The translations under genes and the position numbers were made by a program. A stretch of 64,000 bases of DNA. Source: Pseudonocardia cypriaca (GTDB lineage Bacteria > Actinomycetota > Actinomycetes > Mycobacteriales > Pseudonocardiaceae). The notes beneath the pieces are model-generated. The model saw only the letters and a program-made list of their open reading frames with translations, was not told where the DNA came from and made no database searches. Location: NCBI RefSeq assembly GCF_006717045.1, contig NZ_VFPH01000002.1, positions 1,488,001-1,552,000 of the forward strand. The letters are read 5' to 3'. This document shows, in pieces, positions 16,625-26,304 of this stretch; the first letter of the stretch is position 1, and every line of letters starts with the position of its first letter.

Positions 16625-17748
16625 ACCCGCTCACGCGCGGCGGGATCTACGCCGGGGCGTTCCTCGGACCGTTCGGCGGTGGGCTCACGATCGCGATCCT
16701 GCCCGAGCTGGGGGCCGCCTTCGGGGTGCCGGCGGGAGCCGCTGCGCTCGGGGTCACCGCGTACATGCTGCCGTTCGCGGCCGTCATGGTCGTCTCGGGC
16801 ACGCTCGGCGAGCGCTGGGGCAGGCGGCGCACCGTCGTGGTCGCGTACGGGGTGTACGCGCTCGCCGCGCTGGCCTGCGTCCTCGCCCCGACGCTCGCGC
16901 TGTTCCTGGGGGCCACGGCGCTGCTGGGCGCGGCGAACGCGTTCACCACCCCGCTGCTGATGACCGCCCTCGCCGCCGCGGTGCCGGGCGACCGGTTGGG
17001 CCGCGCACTGGGGTGGTTCGGGTCGCTGCAGGCGGCGGGCTCGACGACGGCGCCCCTGCTCGGCGGGCTCGTCGCGGAGGCCGACTGGCGGCTCGCGTTC
17101 GCGGGCGTCGCGGCGGTGGCGGCGGCCCTCACGGTGATCAGGATCCCGCCCGAGACCACATCCCGCTCCAGCCCGCCGGAGCTGGGTAGGGCGCTGCGGC
17201 CCGGTGTGCTGCGCGCCGGCCTCGTGGCCGCGCTCGGCTGGGGCTGCCTGGCGGGCCTCGGCTTCCTCGTGGCGCTGCGCCTGGACGAGCAGCTCGGGGC
17301 CGGGGCCGGGCCACGCGGGCTGGTGCTCACGGCCGCGGGGGTGGCCGGGATGCTCACGGCCCGCCTCGTGGGCGGCGCCGTCGACCGCATCGGGACGCGC
17401 GGCAGCGTGCTCGCCGGAGCCGGGCTGGGCGCCATCGCCGTCGCCTGCGTCGGGTTCCTCCCCGCGCTCTGGATGGTCGCGCTCGCCTGGGGCGCGGGCG
17501 GGGTGGCGACCCAGCTCGTGCTCGTCGGCGTCAACACGCTCGTCCTCAGCGCGGAGGAGAACCGCGGCGGCGCGGTGTCGGTGGTGCAGGCGCTGCGGTT
17601 CGGGGGCGGCGCGCTGAGCCCGGTGGTGTTCACGCCCGTCTACCAGGCCGATCCCCTCGCCGGCTTCCTGCTCCCGGCCGCGCTCCTCGCCGCGGGCGTC
17701 CCGGCGCTCAGCGTCCGCTCAGCGGGGTTGGGCAAGATCGGGTCGTGA
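16621..17748 (+). CDS. MFS transporter
   Basis: A 375-aa major facilitator protein with about 12 helices. Motif A appears as GTLGERWGRRRTVVVAYGVY between helices 2 and 3, and a reduced copy (LVGGAVDRIGTRGSVLAGAG) lies in the second half. It is at the short end of the family. The ATG overlaps the TGA of the GMC gene, and the stop overlaps the GTG of the following gene. It may therefore move the substrate or product of the oxidoreductase, under the same LysR regulator. The direction of transport cannot be told. Confidence 0.9.
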   Translation: MNPLTRGGIYAGAFLGPFGGGLTIAILPELGAAFGVPAGAAALGVTAYMLPFAAVMVVSGTLGERWGRRRTVVVAYGVYALAALACVLAPTLALFLGATALLGAANAFTTPLLMTALAAAVPGDRLGRALGWFGSLQAAGSTTAPLLGGLVAEADWRLAFAGVAAVAAALTVIRIPPETTSRSSPPELGRALRPGVLRAGLVAALGWGCLAGLGFLVALRLDEQLGAGAGPRGLVLTAAGVAGMLTARLVGGAVDRIGTRGSVLAGAGLGAIAVACVGFLPALWMVALAWGAGGVATQLVLVGVNTLVLSAEENRGGAVSVVQALRFGGGALSPVVFTPVYQADPLAGFLLPAALLAAGVPALSVRSAGLGKIGS

Positions 17749-18761
17749 CGCACGAACCGCCGCATCGCCGGCTGGGGTCCCGCTGGCTGGCGCTGCCGTT
17801 CGTGGCCGCAGTGGCCCTCGTGACGCTTCCCGACCTGGCCCGGCTCGACCGGTTCACGCCGTTCGCGCAGCTCGTGGCGCTCCGCCCGTACCTGCTCGTC
17901 GGTCTGGTGATCGTCGTCCCGGTCCTGCTGGTGCTCGCGCGCTGGGTGCACGGGGCCGTGCTCGCGGCGGTAGGCGTGGTCGCCGTGCTGCTGGTCGCGG
18001 GCGGGATCGTCGCCCCACGTACGGTCGCGACGCCCGCGCCGGTCGGCGGCCGAACGCTCACGGTGGCCGCGTTCAACACCTACAGCGGCGACGCTGACGT
18101 CGGCGAGGTCGCCACCCTGATCCGGGACGAGCGACCGGACCTGGTGTCCCTCGTCGAGGCCGGTACGGCGTTCGGATCGAAGCTGGCGCCCCTGGTCGAG
18201 CCGCTCGGCTACCACCTGGTCACCGCCGTCGGGGAGCCCGAAGGGGATCTCGGCGGTGTCACGGCCGTCGTCGCCGACCACCTCGGTGACGTGCGCAGCA
18301 GCACCTACACCGCCACCCCGTTCCCGCGCGTCGAGCTGGTGGGTGGCGGACTCGGCGAGCTGCGGTTCGTCGCGTTCCACACGCTCGCCCCGCGCCGGGG
18401 GGACGTGCCGCAGTGGCAGTCCGACGTGGGCCTGGTGTCGCAGTGGTGCGCCGGTCCGCAGCCGGCGATCATCGCGGGCGACTTCAACGCGACGCTGGAC
18501 CACTCGGTGTTCCGCTCGGCGATGGCCGGGTGCGGGGACGCGGCGGCCCAGCGCGGCGATGGCTTGACGCCGACCTGGCCCACCTGGCTTCCGGACTGGC
18601 TGGGACCCCAGATCGACCACGTCCTCGCCACCGACCCGATCGTCGCCGAGACGTTCGAGGTGCGGGAGATCGCCGGGAGCGACCACCGTGCGGTGCTCGC
18701 GCGGCTCCGGATCCCGGACGACGTCATGCCCGGAACCGGTAGCCCATCCCCGCCTCAGTGA
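17745..18761 (+). CDS. Membrane-anchored endonuclease/exonuclease/phosphatase (EEP) family protein
   Basis: A 338-aa protein with three N-terminal hydrophobic helices (about 14-30, 46-66, 70-90) and then a catalytic EEP domain outside the membrane. Motifs are TVAAFNTYSGDAD (first catalytic strand), DLVSLVEAG (metal-binding Glu), IIAGDFNATLDH and the terminal GSDHRAVLARL with the catalytic His. Family members hydrolyse phosphodiesters in nucleic acids, lipids or inositol phosphates; the substrate is unknown. Translation is coupled to the MFS gene (GTGA). The 3' end overlaps the convergent kdpE gene by 38 bp, where the last residues (GTGSPSPPQ) lie beyond the fold. Confidence 0.9.
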   Translation: MTHEPPHRRLGSRWLALPFVAAVALVTLPDLARLDRFTPFAQLVALRPYLLVGLVIVVPVLLVLARWVHGAVLAAVGVVAVLLVAGGIVAPRTVATPAPVGGRTLTVAAFNTYSGDADVGEVATLIRDERPDLVSLVEAGTAFGSKLAPLVEPLGYHLVTAVGEPEGDLGGVTAVVADHLGDVRSSTYTATPFPRVELVGGGLGELRFVAFHTLAPRRGDVPQWQSDVGLVSQWCAGPQPAIIAGDFNATLDHSVFRSAMAGCGDAAAQRGDGLTPTWPTWLPDWLGPQIDHVLATDPIVAETFEVREIAGSDHRAVLARLRIPDDVMPGTGSPSPPQ

Positions 18762-19398
18762 TCAGGTGTTCCGGGTGGGCCGGGTCGCGTTCCAGCTTGC
18801 GCCGCAGCTGAGCCATGTACACGCGCAGGTAGCTGGTCTCCTTCCGCTCCACCGGACCCCAGATCTCCCGTAGCAGCTGCTTGCGGCCCACGAGCCGGCC
18901 CCGGTTGCGGACGAGCAGGTCGAGCACGCTCCACTCGGTGGGCGTGAGGTGCACCTCCACACCGGATCGGCGGACGATCTTCGCGGCCAGGTCGATGGTG
19001 AGCTCGCCCGCGTCGATCGGGCCGTTCTCGGGGGCGGTGGCCGCGCGGCGGACGGCGGCGCGCAGCCGCGCCATGAGCTCGTCGACGCCGAACGGCTTGG
19101 TCACGTAGTCGTCCGCGCCGCGGTCGAGTGCGCGCACCTTGTCGCCGGAGTCGGCCCGCGCGGACAGCACGATGATCGGCACGGTCGTGAACGCCCGCAG
19201 CGCGGTGATCACCTCGGTGCCGTCGAGATCGGGGAGCCCGAGGTCGAGCACGACGACGTCGAGCTCGCGCCCCTCGGCGGCCCGCAGGCCGGCCGTCCCC
19301 GTGACGGCGGTGTGCACCTCGTAGCCCCGGGCGGTGAGGTGGATCCGCAGCGCGCGCAGCAGCTGGGTGTCGTCGTCGACGACCAGCACGGCCGTCAC
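18724..19398 (-). CDS. kdpE: Response regulator KdpE of the K+ sensing system
   Basis: A 224-aa OmpR-type response regulator. The receiver domain has the acidic pocket VVDDD, the phospho-accepting Asp52 in VVVLDLGLPD, the conserved Thr/Ser strand (VLSARAD) and Lys in YVTKPFG. The C-terminal winged HTH (about 130-222) shows LTPTEWSVLDLLVRNRGRLV and YLRVYMAQLRRKLERDP, typical of KdpE. Its GTG overlaps the stop of kdpD. Phosphorylated KdpE activates kdp transcription at low potassium or osmotic stress. A direct-repeat candidate site lies upstream of the operon near 26461-26481. Confidence 0.97.
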   Translation of the reverse strand: MTAVLVVDDDTQLLRALRIHLTARGYEVHTAVTGTAGLRAAEGRELDVVVLDLGLPDLDGTEVITALRAFTTVPIIVLSARADSGDKVRALDRGADDYVTKPFGVDELMARLRAAVRRAATAPENGPIDAGELTIDLAAKIVRRSGVEVHLTPTEWSVLDLLVRNRGRLVGRKQLLREIWGPVERKETSYLRVYMAQLRRKLERDPAHPEHLITEAGMGYRFRA

Positions 19399-21884
19399 GA
19401 CGCCGCCGCCGGCAGGCTGATCACGACGGTGAGCCCGCCTCCGGGGGTGTCCTCCGCCCTCAGCGTGCCCCCCATCGCCTCGGTGAAGCCCCGCGCGACG
19501 GACAGCCCGAGGCCGAGCCCGTCGTGGCCGCGGTCGCCGAGCCGTTGGAACGGGGCGAAGAGCCGGTCGGCGTCGCCGCCGGACACGCCCGGCCCGGAGT
19601 CGACGACGCGCAGCTCGACGACGGCGGCGTGCGCACTGGCCCGCAGGGCGACGGGTGCGCCGTTCCCGTGGCGCAGCGCGTTGTCGACGACGTTCGCGAC
19701 GACGCGCTCCAGCAGTCCCGGATCGGCGAGCACCTCCGGCACCCGCTCGTCGATCTCGATCTCGGCGCGCTCGGCCCCGTCGAGCCCGCGCATGGCGAGC
19801 AGGGCGACCTCGTCGTAGCCGACGGGCCGCAGCTCGGGGGTGACGGCACCGGTGGCCAGGCGCGACGAGTCGAGCAGGTTGTTCACCAGCCCGGTGAGGC
19901 GGTCCGCTGACTCCTCGATGGTGGCGGCCAGCTCGCCGCGATCCTCCGGCGAGAGCCGGATGTCGCCGGCCCGCAGGCTGCCGGCCGCGGCCTTGATCGA
20001 CGTCAGCGGCGTGCGCAGGTCGTGCCCGACCGCCGACAGCAGGGCGCTGCGCAGCTCGACCGCGTCCGCCCGCCGCCCGGCCTCGGCGGCCTGGTCGGCG
20101 ATCTGCCGGTTGCGCAGGGCGATCAGCGCCTGACCCGCCACCGCCTCGAGCAGCCGGCGGTCCGCGGCCGGCAGCGTGCGGCCCCGCGCGACGAGGTGCA
20201 CGTCCGGCTCCACCGCGACGTCGACGTCCGCCTGCTCGGGCTTCCCGCAGTCCGGCGGCCCGGAACAGGCGGAGATCACCCACTGGTCGTCGAGGCGTTC
20301 CAGTATCGCCACGGTGGTCATCCCGAACGCCTCGCGCACGCGCTCGAGCAGCCGCGGGAGCGGCTCGGGCCGGGTGAGCACGGTCCGTGAGAACGACGCC
20401 AGCAGCGCCGCCTCCGCACCAGCCGCCGCGGCCTGCTGCGCCCGCCGGGCGGCGCGGTCGACGACGAGGGCGACGAGCACCGCGGTGAGCACCATCGCCA
20501 CGAGCATGATCACGTTCTCGCGCTCGCCGATCGTCAGCGTGTAGAGCGGCGGCGTCAGGAAGAAGTTGAGCAGCGTCGCGCCGGCGAGAGCCGCGAGCAG
20601 GGCGGGACCGAGCCCGCCGACCAGCGCGACGACGACCGTGGCGAGGAAGAACAGCACGACGTCGGTGGAGAGGTCGAAGAGGTCGCGGCCGAGCACCCCG
20701 AGCACCGTGGCGAGCACCGGCAGTGCGACGCCGAGCGCCCAGCCGACCGTCCGGCGGGTGACCGGCACCGCGCTGAACCGGCGCGGCAGCCGCAGCCCGC
20801 GACCGGCCTCGGCGTGGGTGACCATGTGCACGTCGATGGGGCCGGAGTCCTGCACCACCCGGGAACCGATGCCCTCGTCGACGGCACGGGCGAACCGGGA
20901 CCGCCGCGAGGTGCCGATCACGAGCTGGGTGGCGTTCACGCCGCGGGCGAAGTCGAGCAGGGCGGCCGGGACGTCGTCGCCGACGACCGTGTGGAACGAG
21001 GCGCCGACGTCCTCGGCGAGCTGCCGCAGCCTGGCCAGCGCCGCGGCCGTCGCCCCGGCGAGCCCGTCGCCGCGCAGGACGTGCAGCGCGAACAGCTCGG
21101 CCGATCCGGACCGCTTCGCGATCCGCGCCGCGCGGCGCAGCACGGTCTCGCTCTCCCGGCCACCGGTCAGGGCCACGACGACCCGCTCGCGGGTCTCCCA
21201 CACCCCGTCGGGGTCCTGGTCGGCGCGGTAGCGCTCCAGCGCCACCTCGACCTGGTCGGCCACCCACAGCAGCGCCAGCTCCCGCAGGGCGGTGAGGTTG
21301 CGCGGCTGGAAGTAGTTCGCCATGGCCGCGTCGACCTTCTCCGGCGCGTACACGTTGCCGTGGGCGAGGCGCCGCCGCAGCGCTTCCGGGGTGATGTCGA
21401 CGAGCTCGACCTGACCGGCCTTGCGCACCACCTCGTCGGGCACCGTCTCCTGCTGCCTGCTGCCGGTGATCTTCTCGATGACGTCGTTCAGCGACTCGAG
21501 GTGCTGCACGTTCAGCGTGGTCAGCACGGTGATCCCGGCGTCGAGCAGCTCCTCGACGTCCTGCCAGCGCTTGGCGTTGCGCGAGCCGGGGGCGTTGGTG
21601 TGGGCGAGCTCGTCGATCAGCACGACCTGCGGCTCGCGGGCGAGCACGGCATCGACGTCGAGCTCGGTGAGGGTCACCCCCCGGTGGGCGACCTCGCGCC
21701 GGGGGACGACCTCCAGCCCGTCGAGCAGGGCGGTGGTCTTGCTGCGGCCGTGCGTCTCGACGAGGCCCACGACGACGTCGGTGCCGCGATCCCTGCGCCG
21801 CCGGGCCTCGCCGAGCATGGCGTAGGTCTTGCCCACGCCGGGCGCCGCGCCGAGGTAGATCCTCAGCTCGCCCCGCTTGCCCAT
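19395..21884 (-). CDS. kdpD: Sensor histidine kinase KdpD
   Basis: An 829-aa membrane sensor. The N-terminal KdpD domain has a Walker A-like GAAPGVGKTYAM (residues 12-23) and HTNAPGSRNAKRWQDVEELL. A universal-stress-protein-like domain (about 245-360) is followed by four clustered helices (about 390-490, including VALPVLATVLGVLGRDLFDL). Then come a GAF-like region, the H-box AVGHDLRTPLTSI with the phosphorylated His near 605, the N-box VVDNALRHGNG and the G2 box GLGLGLSVARG. Length and order match full KdpD. It sits after kdpC and is coupled to kdpE. It senses potassium limitation. Confidence 0.97.
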   Translation of the reverse strand: MGKRGELRIYLGAAPGVGKTYAMLGEARRRRDRGTDVVVGLVETHGRSKTTALLDGLEVVPRREVAHRGVTLTELDVDAVLAREPQVVLIDELAHTNAPGSRNAKRWQDVEELLDAGITVLTTLNVQHLESLNDVIEKITGSRQQETVPDEVVRKAGQVELVDITPEALRRRLAHGNVYAPEKVDAAMANYFQPRNLTALRELALLWVADQVEVALERYRADQDPDGVWETRERVVVALTGGRESETVLRRAARIAKRSGSAELFALHVLRGDGLAGATAAALARLRQLAEDVGASFHTVVGDDVPAALLDFARGVNATQLVIGTSRRSRFARAVDEGIGSRVVQDSGPIDVHMVTHAEAGRGLRLPRRFSAVPVTRRTVGWALGVALPVLATVLGVLGRDLFDLSTDVVLFFLATVVVALVGGLGPALLAALAGATLLNFFLTPPLYTLTIGERENVIMLVAMVLTAVLVALVVDRAARRAQQAAAAGAEAALLASFSRTVLTRPEPLPRLLERVREAFGMTTVAILERLDDQWVISACSGPPDCGKPEQADVDVAVEPDVHLVARGRTLPAADRRLLEAVAGQALIALRNRQIADQAAEAGRRADAVELRSALLSAVGHDLRTPLTSIKAAAGSLRAGDIRLSPEDRGELAATIEESADRLTGLVNNLLDSSRLATGAVTPELRPVGYDEVALLAMRGLDGAERAEIEIDERVPEVLADPGLLERVVANVVDNALRHGNGAPVALRASAHAAVVELRVVDSGPGVSGGDADRLFAPFQRLGDRGHDGLGLGLSVARGFTEAMGGTLRAEDTPGGGLTVVISLPAAAS

Positions 21885-21900
21885 GCCGCAATCTTCCGCT

Positions 21901-22488
21901 CTACCGCGCGACCGCGAGGTTCAGCTCCGTGACGTTCACGCCGTCGGCGCCGAAGATCCCCAGGACGGCGTGGTCGGTGCTCGCCGCGACCAGCTCCCGC
22001 ACCCGCTCCTCCCCCAGGCCGGTCACCCGTGCGACGCGGGGCACCTGCAGCTCCGCGTACGCGAGGGAGATGTGCGGGTCGACCCCCGAGGCGGAGGCGG
22101 TGACGGCGTCGGCCGGGACCCGGTCGGGGCTCACGCCCTCGCGCTGCGCGATCGCGCTGCGGCGCTGCTCGACGGCCGCGAGCAGGTCCGCGTCGAAGCC
22201 GCCCTTGTTCGACCCGCCGGACGTGGCCGGGTCGCCCGACGCCGAGGGCCGGCTGTGGAAGTACGGGTCGTTCGCCGGGTCGGCCGCTACCGGGTCGATC
22301 CCGATCAGCGTCGACCCGACGGGCGTGCCGTCGGTTCCGAGGACGATCGAGCCCTCCGCCTGCGATGCCAGGCCGGGCACGTGCGCCACGCCCCAGACCG
22401 CGAGCGGGTAGACCAGGCCGAGGGCGATGGTCGCCACGACGAGCATCCGCAGGGCGGCGCCCGCCTGGCGCGTGAGCAGGGTCAGCAT
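21901..22488 (-). CDS. kdpC: K+-transporting ATPase subunit KdpC
   Basis: A 195-aa single-span subunit of the Kdp complex. One helix lies at about residues 12-33 (LRMLVVATIALGLVYPLAVW). The family motifs follow: GSTLIGIDP, YFHSRPSAS, GGSNKGGFDADLL, the VTASASGVDPHISLAYAELQ stretch and VNVTELNLAV at the end. KdpC helps couple the KdpB pump to the KdpA channel. The ATG lies 2 bp after the kdpB stop, so the gene is part of the kdpFABCDE operon. Confidence 0.97.
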   Translation of the reverse strand: MLTLLTRQAGAALRMLVVATIALGLVYPLAVWGVAHVPGLASQAEGSIVLGTDGTPVGSTLIGIDPVAADPANDPYFHSRPSASGDPATSGGSNKGGFDADLLAAVEQRRSAIAQREGVSPDRVPADAVTASASGVDPHISLAYAELQVPRVARVTGLGEERVRELVAASTDHAVLGIFGADGVNVTELNLAVAR

Positions 22489-22490
22489 CT

Positions 22491-24554
22491 TCAGATCCCG
22501 GGGATGAGTCGCACGAGCAGGTCGATGAGGAAGATCCCGACGAACGGCGTGACCACGCCGCCGACGCCGTAGATCAGCAGGTTGCGCCGCAGCAGCTGGG
22601 CCGCGGTCGACGGGCGGTAGCGAACGCCGCGCAGCGCGAGCGGTATGAGCGCCACGATGATCAGCGCGTTGAACACGACCGCGGAGAGGATCGCCGACTG
22701 CGGCGTGGCGAGCTGCATGATGTTGAGCGCTTCGAGCTGCGGGTGGAGGGCCACGAACATCGCCGGCAGGATCGCGAAGTACTTCGCCAGGTCGTTGGCG
22801 ATGCTGAACGTGGTCAGCGCGCCGCGGGTGATCAGCAGCTGCTTGCCGATCTCGACGATGTCGATCAGCTTCGTCGGGTCCGAGTCGAGGTCGACCATGT
22901 TCCCGGCTTCCTTGGCCGCCGCCGTGCCGGTGTTCATCGCGACGCCGACGTCGGCCTGGGCGAGCGCGGGCGCGTCGTTGGTGCCGTCGCCGGTCATCGC
23001 GACCAGGCGCCCGCCCTCCTGCTCCTTGCGGATCAGGGCCATCTTGTCCTCGGGCGTGGCCTCGGCGAGGTGGTCGTCGACGCCCGCCTCCTCCGCGATC
23101 GCACGTGCCGTCAGCGGGTTGTCCCCGGTGATCATCACGGTGCGGATGCCCATCGCGCGCAGCTCGGCGAACCGCTCCCGCATGCCGGGCTTGACCACGT
23201 CGGACAGCTGGACCACGCCGAGCACCCGCGCCGCACCGTTCGCACGCTCGGCGACGACGAGCGGTGTACCGCCCTCGGCGCTGATCCGGTCGACGGTGGC
23301 GCCGACCTCGGCCGGCAAGGCCGCGTCGGTCCACTTCGCGACGGCGGAGCTCGCGCCCTTGCGAACGCTGCGGCCGTCCAGGTCCAGCCCGGACATGCGG
23401 GTGTGCGCGGTGAACGGGACGAACTCGCCGCCGGCCTCCCCGTCGTCCGCCTCGGCGCACAACGCGACGATGCTGCGCCCCTCGGGCGTCTCGTCGGCCA
23501 GGCTGGAGAGCCGGGCGGCCGCGGCGAGCTCCGCCGTGGCGATGCCCGGGGCGGGGTGCAGCGCCGTCGCCCGGCGGTTGCCGAAGGTGATCGTGCCGGT
23601 CTTGTCCAGCAGAAGGGTGTCGACGTCCCCTGCCGCCTCGACGGCGCGTCCCGAGGTGGCGAGCACGTTGCGCTGGACGAGCCGGTCCATGCCTGCGATA
23701 CCGATCGCGGACAGCAGCGCGCCGATCGTGGTCGGGATCAGGCACACCAGCAGCGCGGTCAGCACGATCAGCGACTGCTCCGCGCCGGAGTAGCCGGCCA
23801 TCGGCTGCAGCGCCACCACGGCGAGCAGGAAGATGATCGTCAGCGTCGACAGCAGGATCGTCAGGGCGATCTCGTTGGGCGTCTTCTGCCGCTCCGCGCC
23901 CTCGACGAGCGCGATCATGCGGTCCACGAACGACTCCCCCGGCGCTGTCGTGATCTCCACGACGATCCGGTCGGACAGCACGGTGGTGCCTCCGGTCACC
24001 GAGGACCGGTCCCCGCCCGACTCGCGGACCACCGGGGCCGACTCTCCCGTGATCGCCGACTCGTCGACGGTGGCGATGCCCTCCACCACGTCGCCGTCGC
24101 CCGGGATGACCTCGCCCGCCTCCACGACCACCCGGTCGCCGACGCGCAGGGTGGGCGCGGGTACGAGCTCCTCGGTGCCGTCGGGCAGCAGGCGACGGGC
24201 GACCGTCTCGGTGCGCGTGCGGCGCAGGCTCTCCGCCTGCGCCTTGCCGCGCCCCTCCGCGACGGCCTCGGCCAGGTTCGCGAACACGACGGTGAGCCAC
24301 AGCCAGACCGCGATCAGCCAGGCGAACACGCTCGGCTGCGCGATCGCGAGGCCCGTGACGAGCACGGACCCGACCCAGACGACGAACATGACCGGGTTGC
24401 GCAGCTGCGCCCGCGGGTCGAGCTTCCGCAAGGCGTCCGGCACCGCCTGCCAGAGCTGGCGCGGGGAGAACGCGCCCGCGGTCACCGTGCGGCCGGTGCG
24501 CTGCGCATGCAGCTCCCGGCGCTCGACGATGGAGCGTTCCTCTACGACGGTCAT
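22491..24554 (-). CDS. kdpB: K+-transporting ATPase subunit KdpB (P-type ATPase)
   Basis: A 687-aa P-type pump subunit that hydrolyses ATP for potassium uptake. Motifs are the dephosphorylation loop ITGES, the phosphorylated Asp in LLDKTGTITFGN, the hinge TGDGTNDAPALAQADVGVAM, and CLIPTTIGALLSAIGIAGMD, which is specific for KdpB. Seven helices are expected. The start ATG overlaps the TGA of kdpA by 4 bp. A serine in the ITGES loop may be a regulatory phosphorylation target, as known in E. coli KdpB (Ser162); equivalence here is inferred from the motif. Confidence 0.98.
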   Translation of the reverse strand: MTVVEERSIVERRELHAQRTGRTVTAGAFSPRQLWQAVPDALRKLDPRAQLRNPVMFVVWVGSVLVTGLAIAQPSVFAWLIAVWLWLTVVFANLAEAVAEGRGKAQAESLRRTRTETVARRLLPDGTEELVPAPTLRVGDRVVVEAGEVIPGDGDVVEGIATVDESAITGESAPVVRESGGDRSSVTGGTTVLSDRIVVEITTAPGESFVDRMIALVEGAERQKTPNEIALTILLSTLTIIFLLAVVALQPMAGYSGAEQSLIVLTALLVCLIPTTIGALLSAIGIAGMDRLVQRNVLATSGRAVEAAGDVDTLLLDKTGTITFGNRRATALHPAPGIATAELAAAARLSSLADETPEGRSIVALCAEADDGEAGGEFVPFTAHTRMSGLDLDGRSVRKGASSAVAKWTDAALPAEVGATVDRISAEGGTPLVVAERANGAARVLGVVQLSDVVKPGMRERFAELRAMGIRTVMITGDNPLTARAIAEEAGVDDHLAEATPEDKMALIRKEQEGGRLVAMTGDGTNDAPALAQADVGVAMNTGTAAAKEAGNMVDLDSDPTKLIDIVEIGKQLLITRGALTTFSIANDLAKYFAILPAMFVALHPQLEALNIMQLATPQSAILSAVVFNALIIVALIPLALRGVRYRPSTAAQLLRRNLLIYGVGGVVTPFVGIFLIDLLVRLIPGI

Positions 24555-26215
24555 GCCAAGGCCTCCGCGATGGGCCCGAGGGCCAGAGCAGGGAAGAAGG
24601 TGAGTGCGGCGACGAGGACGACCGTGCCGCCGACGAGCACGCCGAAGAGCGGCCCGTTCGTGGGGAGCGTTCCGGCGCCGGGCGTCACGCGCTTCTGCGC
24701 GGCGAGCGAGCCGGCCAGCGCGAGCACGGCCAGGATCGGGACGAACCGGCCGAACAGCATCGCCAGGGCAAGCGTGGACTGGAAGAACGGGCTCGTCACC
24801 GTCAGGCCGGCGAAGGCGCTGCCGTTGTTGTTGCCCGTCGAGGCGTAGGCGTAGAGCACCTCGGAGAGGCCGTGCTCGCCGGTGTTGGCCAGCGCGGACG
24901 AGAGTTCCCATGGCTGGGCGAGCGCGGCCCCCGTGCCGAGCAGCACGACCGTGGGCATCGCGAGGATCGCGATCGCCGCGGCCGTCACCTGCGGGCGGCC
25001 GAGCTTCTTGCCCAGGTACTCCGGCGTGCGGCCGACCATGAGCCCGGCGAGGAACACGGCGATCACCGCGAGCACGAGGATCCCGTACAGGCCTGCGCCG
25101 ACCCCTCCCGGCGCGACCTCACCGAGCAGCATGTTCAGCAGCACCACGCCGCCACCAAGACCGGTGTAGCTGTCGTGCAGCGAGTTCACCGCCCCCGTCG
25201 AAGTCCCGGTCGTGGAGACGGCGAAGAGCACCGACGAGGGGATGTCGAAGCGGACCTCCTTGCCTTCCAGCGCTCCCCCGGCGAGGAGGGCCGCGGGCCC
25301 GTTCGGGTGCGTCTCCGCCCACCAGGCGGCGGTGAGCAGGCCGCCCCACAGCACGCCCATCACCACGAGCAGCACGTGGCCCTGGCGGGTGTCGCGCACC
25401 ATCACGCCGAACGCGCGGGTGAGGCAGACCGGGATCACCAGCAGCAGGAAGATCTCCAGAACGTTCGAGATCCCGTTCGGGTTCTCGAAGGGGTGCGCGG
25501 AGTTGGCGTTGAAGATCCCGCCACCGTTCGTGCCCAGCTCCTTGATCGCCTCCTGCGAGGCAGCCGGTGCCAGGGCGATCGTGTGCTGCTGGCCATCCAC
25601 CCCGGTCACGTCGACCCCGGCCCGAAGGCTCATCGTCACGCCGAGCGCGACCAGGACGATCGCGGCGACGAACGAGATGGGGAGCAGCACGCGGACGGTG
25701 CCGCGGACGAGGTCGACCCAGAAGTTGCCGATCCGGTCGCTCGACGCGCGGACGAACCCGCGCACCAGCGCCACCGCGACCCCCATGCCGACGGCGGCCG
25801 ACACGAAGTTCTGCACGGTCAGGCCGGCCATCTGCACCAGGTGGCCCATCACGGTCTCGGGCACGTAGGACTGCCAGTTCGTGTTCGTCACGAACGACAC
25901 CGCGGTGTTGAACGCGATGCCCGGCTCGACGGGGCCGCGGCCGAGGCTCAGCGGCAGCAGGCCCTGCAGTCGTTGCAGCAGGTAGAGCAGCACGATCGAC
26001 AGGAACGAGAACGCCAGCAGCGCTGCGGCGTACCCGGTCCAGCGCTGCTCGGCGTCGGGATCGACGCCGACCACGCGGTAGACGGCCTTCTCGACCCGCC
26101 AGTGCTTGCCGCTGGTGTAGACGGCGGCGAGGTAGTTGCCCAACGGGACGTACACCACGGCCAGGAGCACGAGGAGAACGCCGAGCTGCAGCAGCCCGGC
26201 CGTCGTGACGGACAT
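24551..26215 (-). CDS. kdpA: K+-transporting ATPase subunit KdpA (channel-like)
   Basis: A 554-aa potassium-channel-like subunit with about ten helices. The four selectivity-filter loops are visible: FVTNTNWQSYVPE, LGTNGGGIFNANSAHPFENP, STTGTSTGAVNS and STGNNNGSAFAGL. The EGKEVRFDI and RTPEYLGKKL segments are also family marks. Length matches typical KdpA (550-560). The ATG shares its last base with the first base of the kdpF stop (TGATG), so kdpF and kdpA are coupled. Confidence 0.98.
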   Translation of the reverse strand: MSVTTAGLLQLGVLLVLLAVVYVPLGNYLAAVYTSGKHWRVEKAVYRVVGVDPDAEQRWTGYAAALLAFSFLSIVLLYLLQRLQGLLPLSLGRGPVEPGIAFNTAVSFVTNTNWQSYVPETVMGHLVQMAGLTVQNFVSAAVGMGVAVALVRGFVRASSDRIGNFWVDLVRGTVRVLLPISFVAAIVLVALGVTMSLRAGVDVTGVDGQQHTIALAPAASQEAIKELGTNGGGIFNANSAHPFENPNGISNVLEIFLLLVIPVCLTRAFGVMVRDTRQGHVLLVVMGVLWGGLLTAAWWAETHPNGPAALLAGGALEGKEVRFDIPSSVLFAVSTTGTSTGAVNSLHDSYTGLGGGVVLLNMLLGEVAPGGVGAGLYGILVLAVIAVFLAGLMVGRTPEYLGKKLGRPQVTAAAIAILAMPTVVLLGTGAALAQPWELSSALANTGEHGLSEVLYAYASTGNNNGSAFAGLTVTSPFFQSTLALAMLFGRFVPILAVLALAGSLAAQKRVTPGAGTLPTNGPLFGVLVGGTVVLVAALTFFPALALGPIAEALA

Positions 26216-26304
26216 CAGAAGCGCTCCGGTCGAACGAGGGCGATGACCAGGTAGACGATCAGCGCGGCCGCCAGCAGCCCGCCGATCACGTTCTCGAGGA
26301 TCAC
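26215..26304 (-). CDS. kdpF: K+-transporting ATPase small subunit KdpF
   Basis: A 29-aa single-helix peptide, too short for most gene callers. It has the family pattern: ENVIGGLLAAALIVYLVIAL, then the conserved end RPERF. KdpF stabilises the Kdp complex in the membrane. GTG start at 26304. Its stop overlaps the kdpA ATG, and its GTG overlaps the stop of another tiny hydrophobic ORF upstream (GTGA). The ribosome site is weak (GGGGG about 12 bp upstream), consistent with coupling to that upstream ORF. Confidence 0.9.
   Translation of the reverse strand: MILENVIGGLLAAALIVYLVIALVRPERF

Noticed and set aside
22743..24848. 700-codon plus-strand frame opposite kdpB
   Set aside because: Composition is rich in D, H, R and Q without domains. 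kdpB on the other strand is unambiguous.
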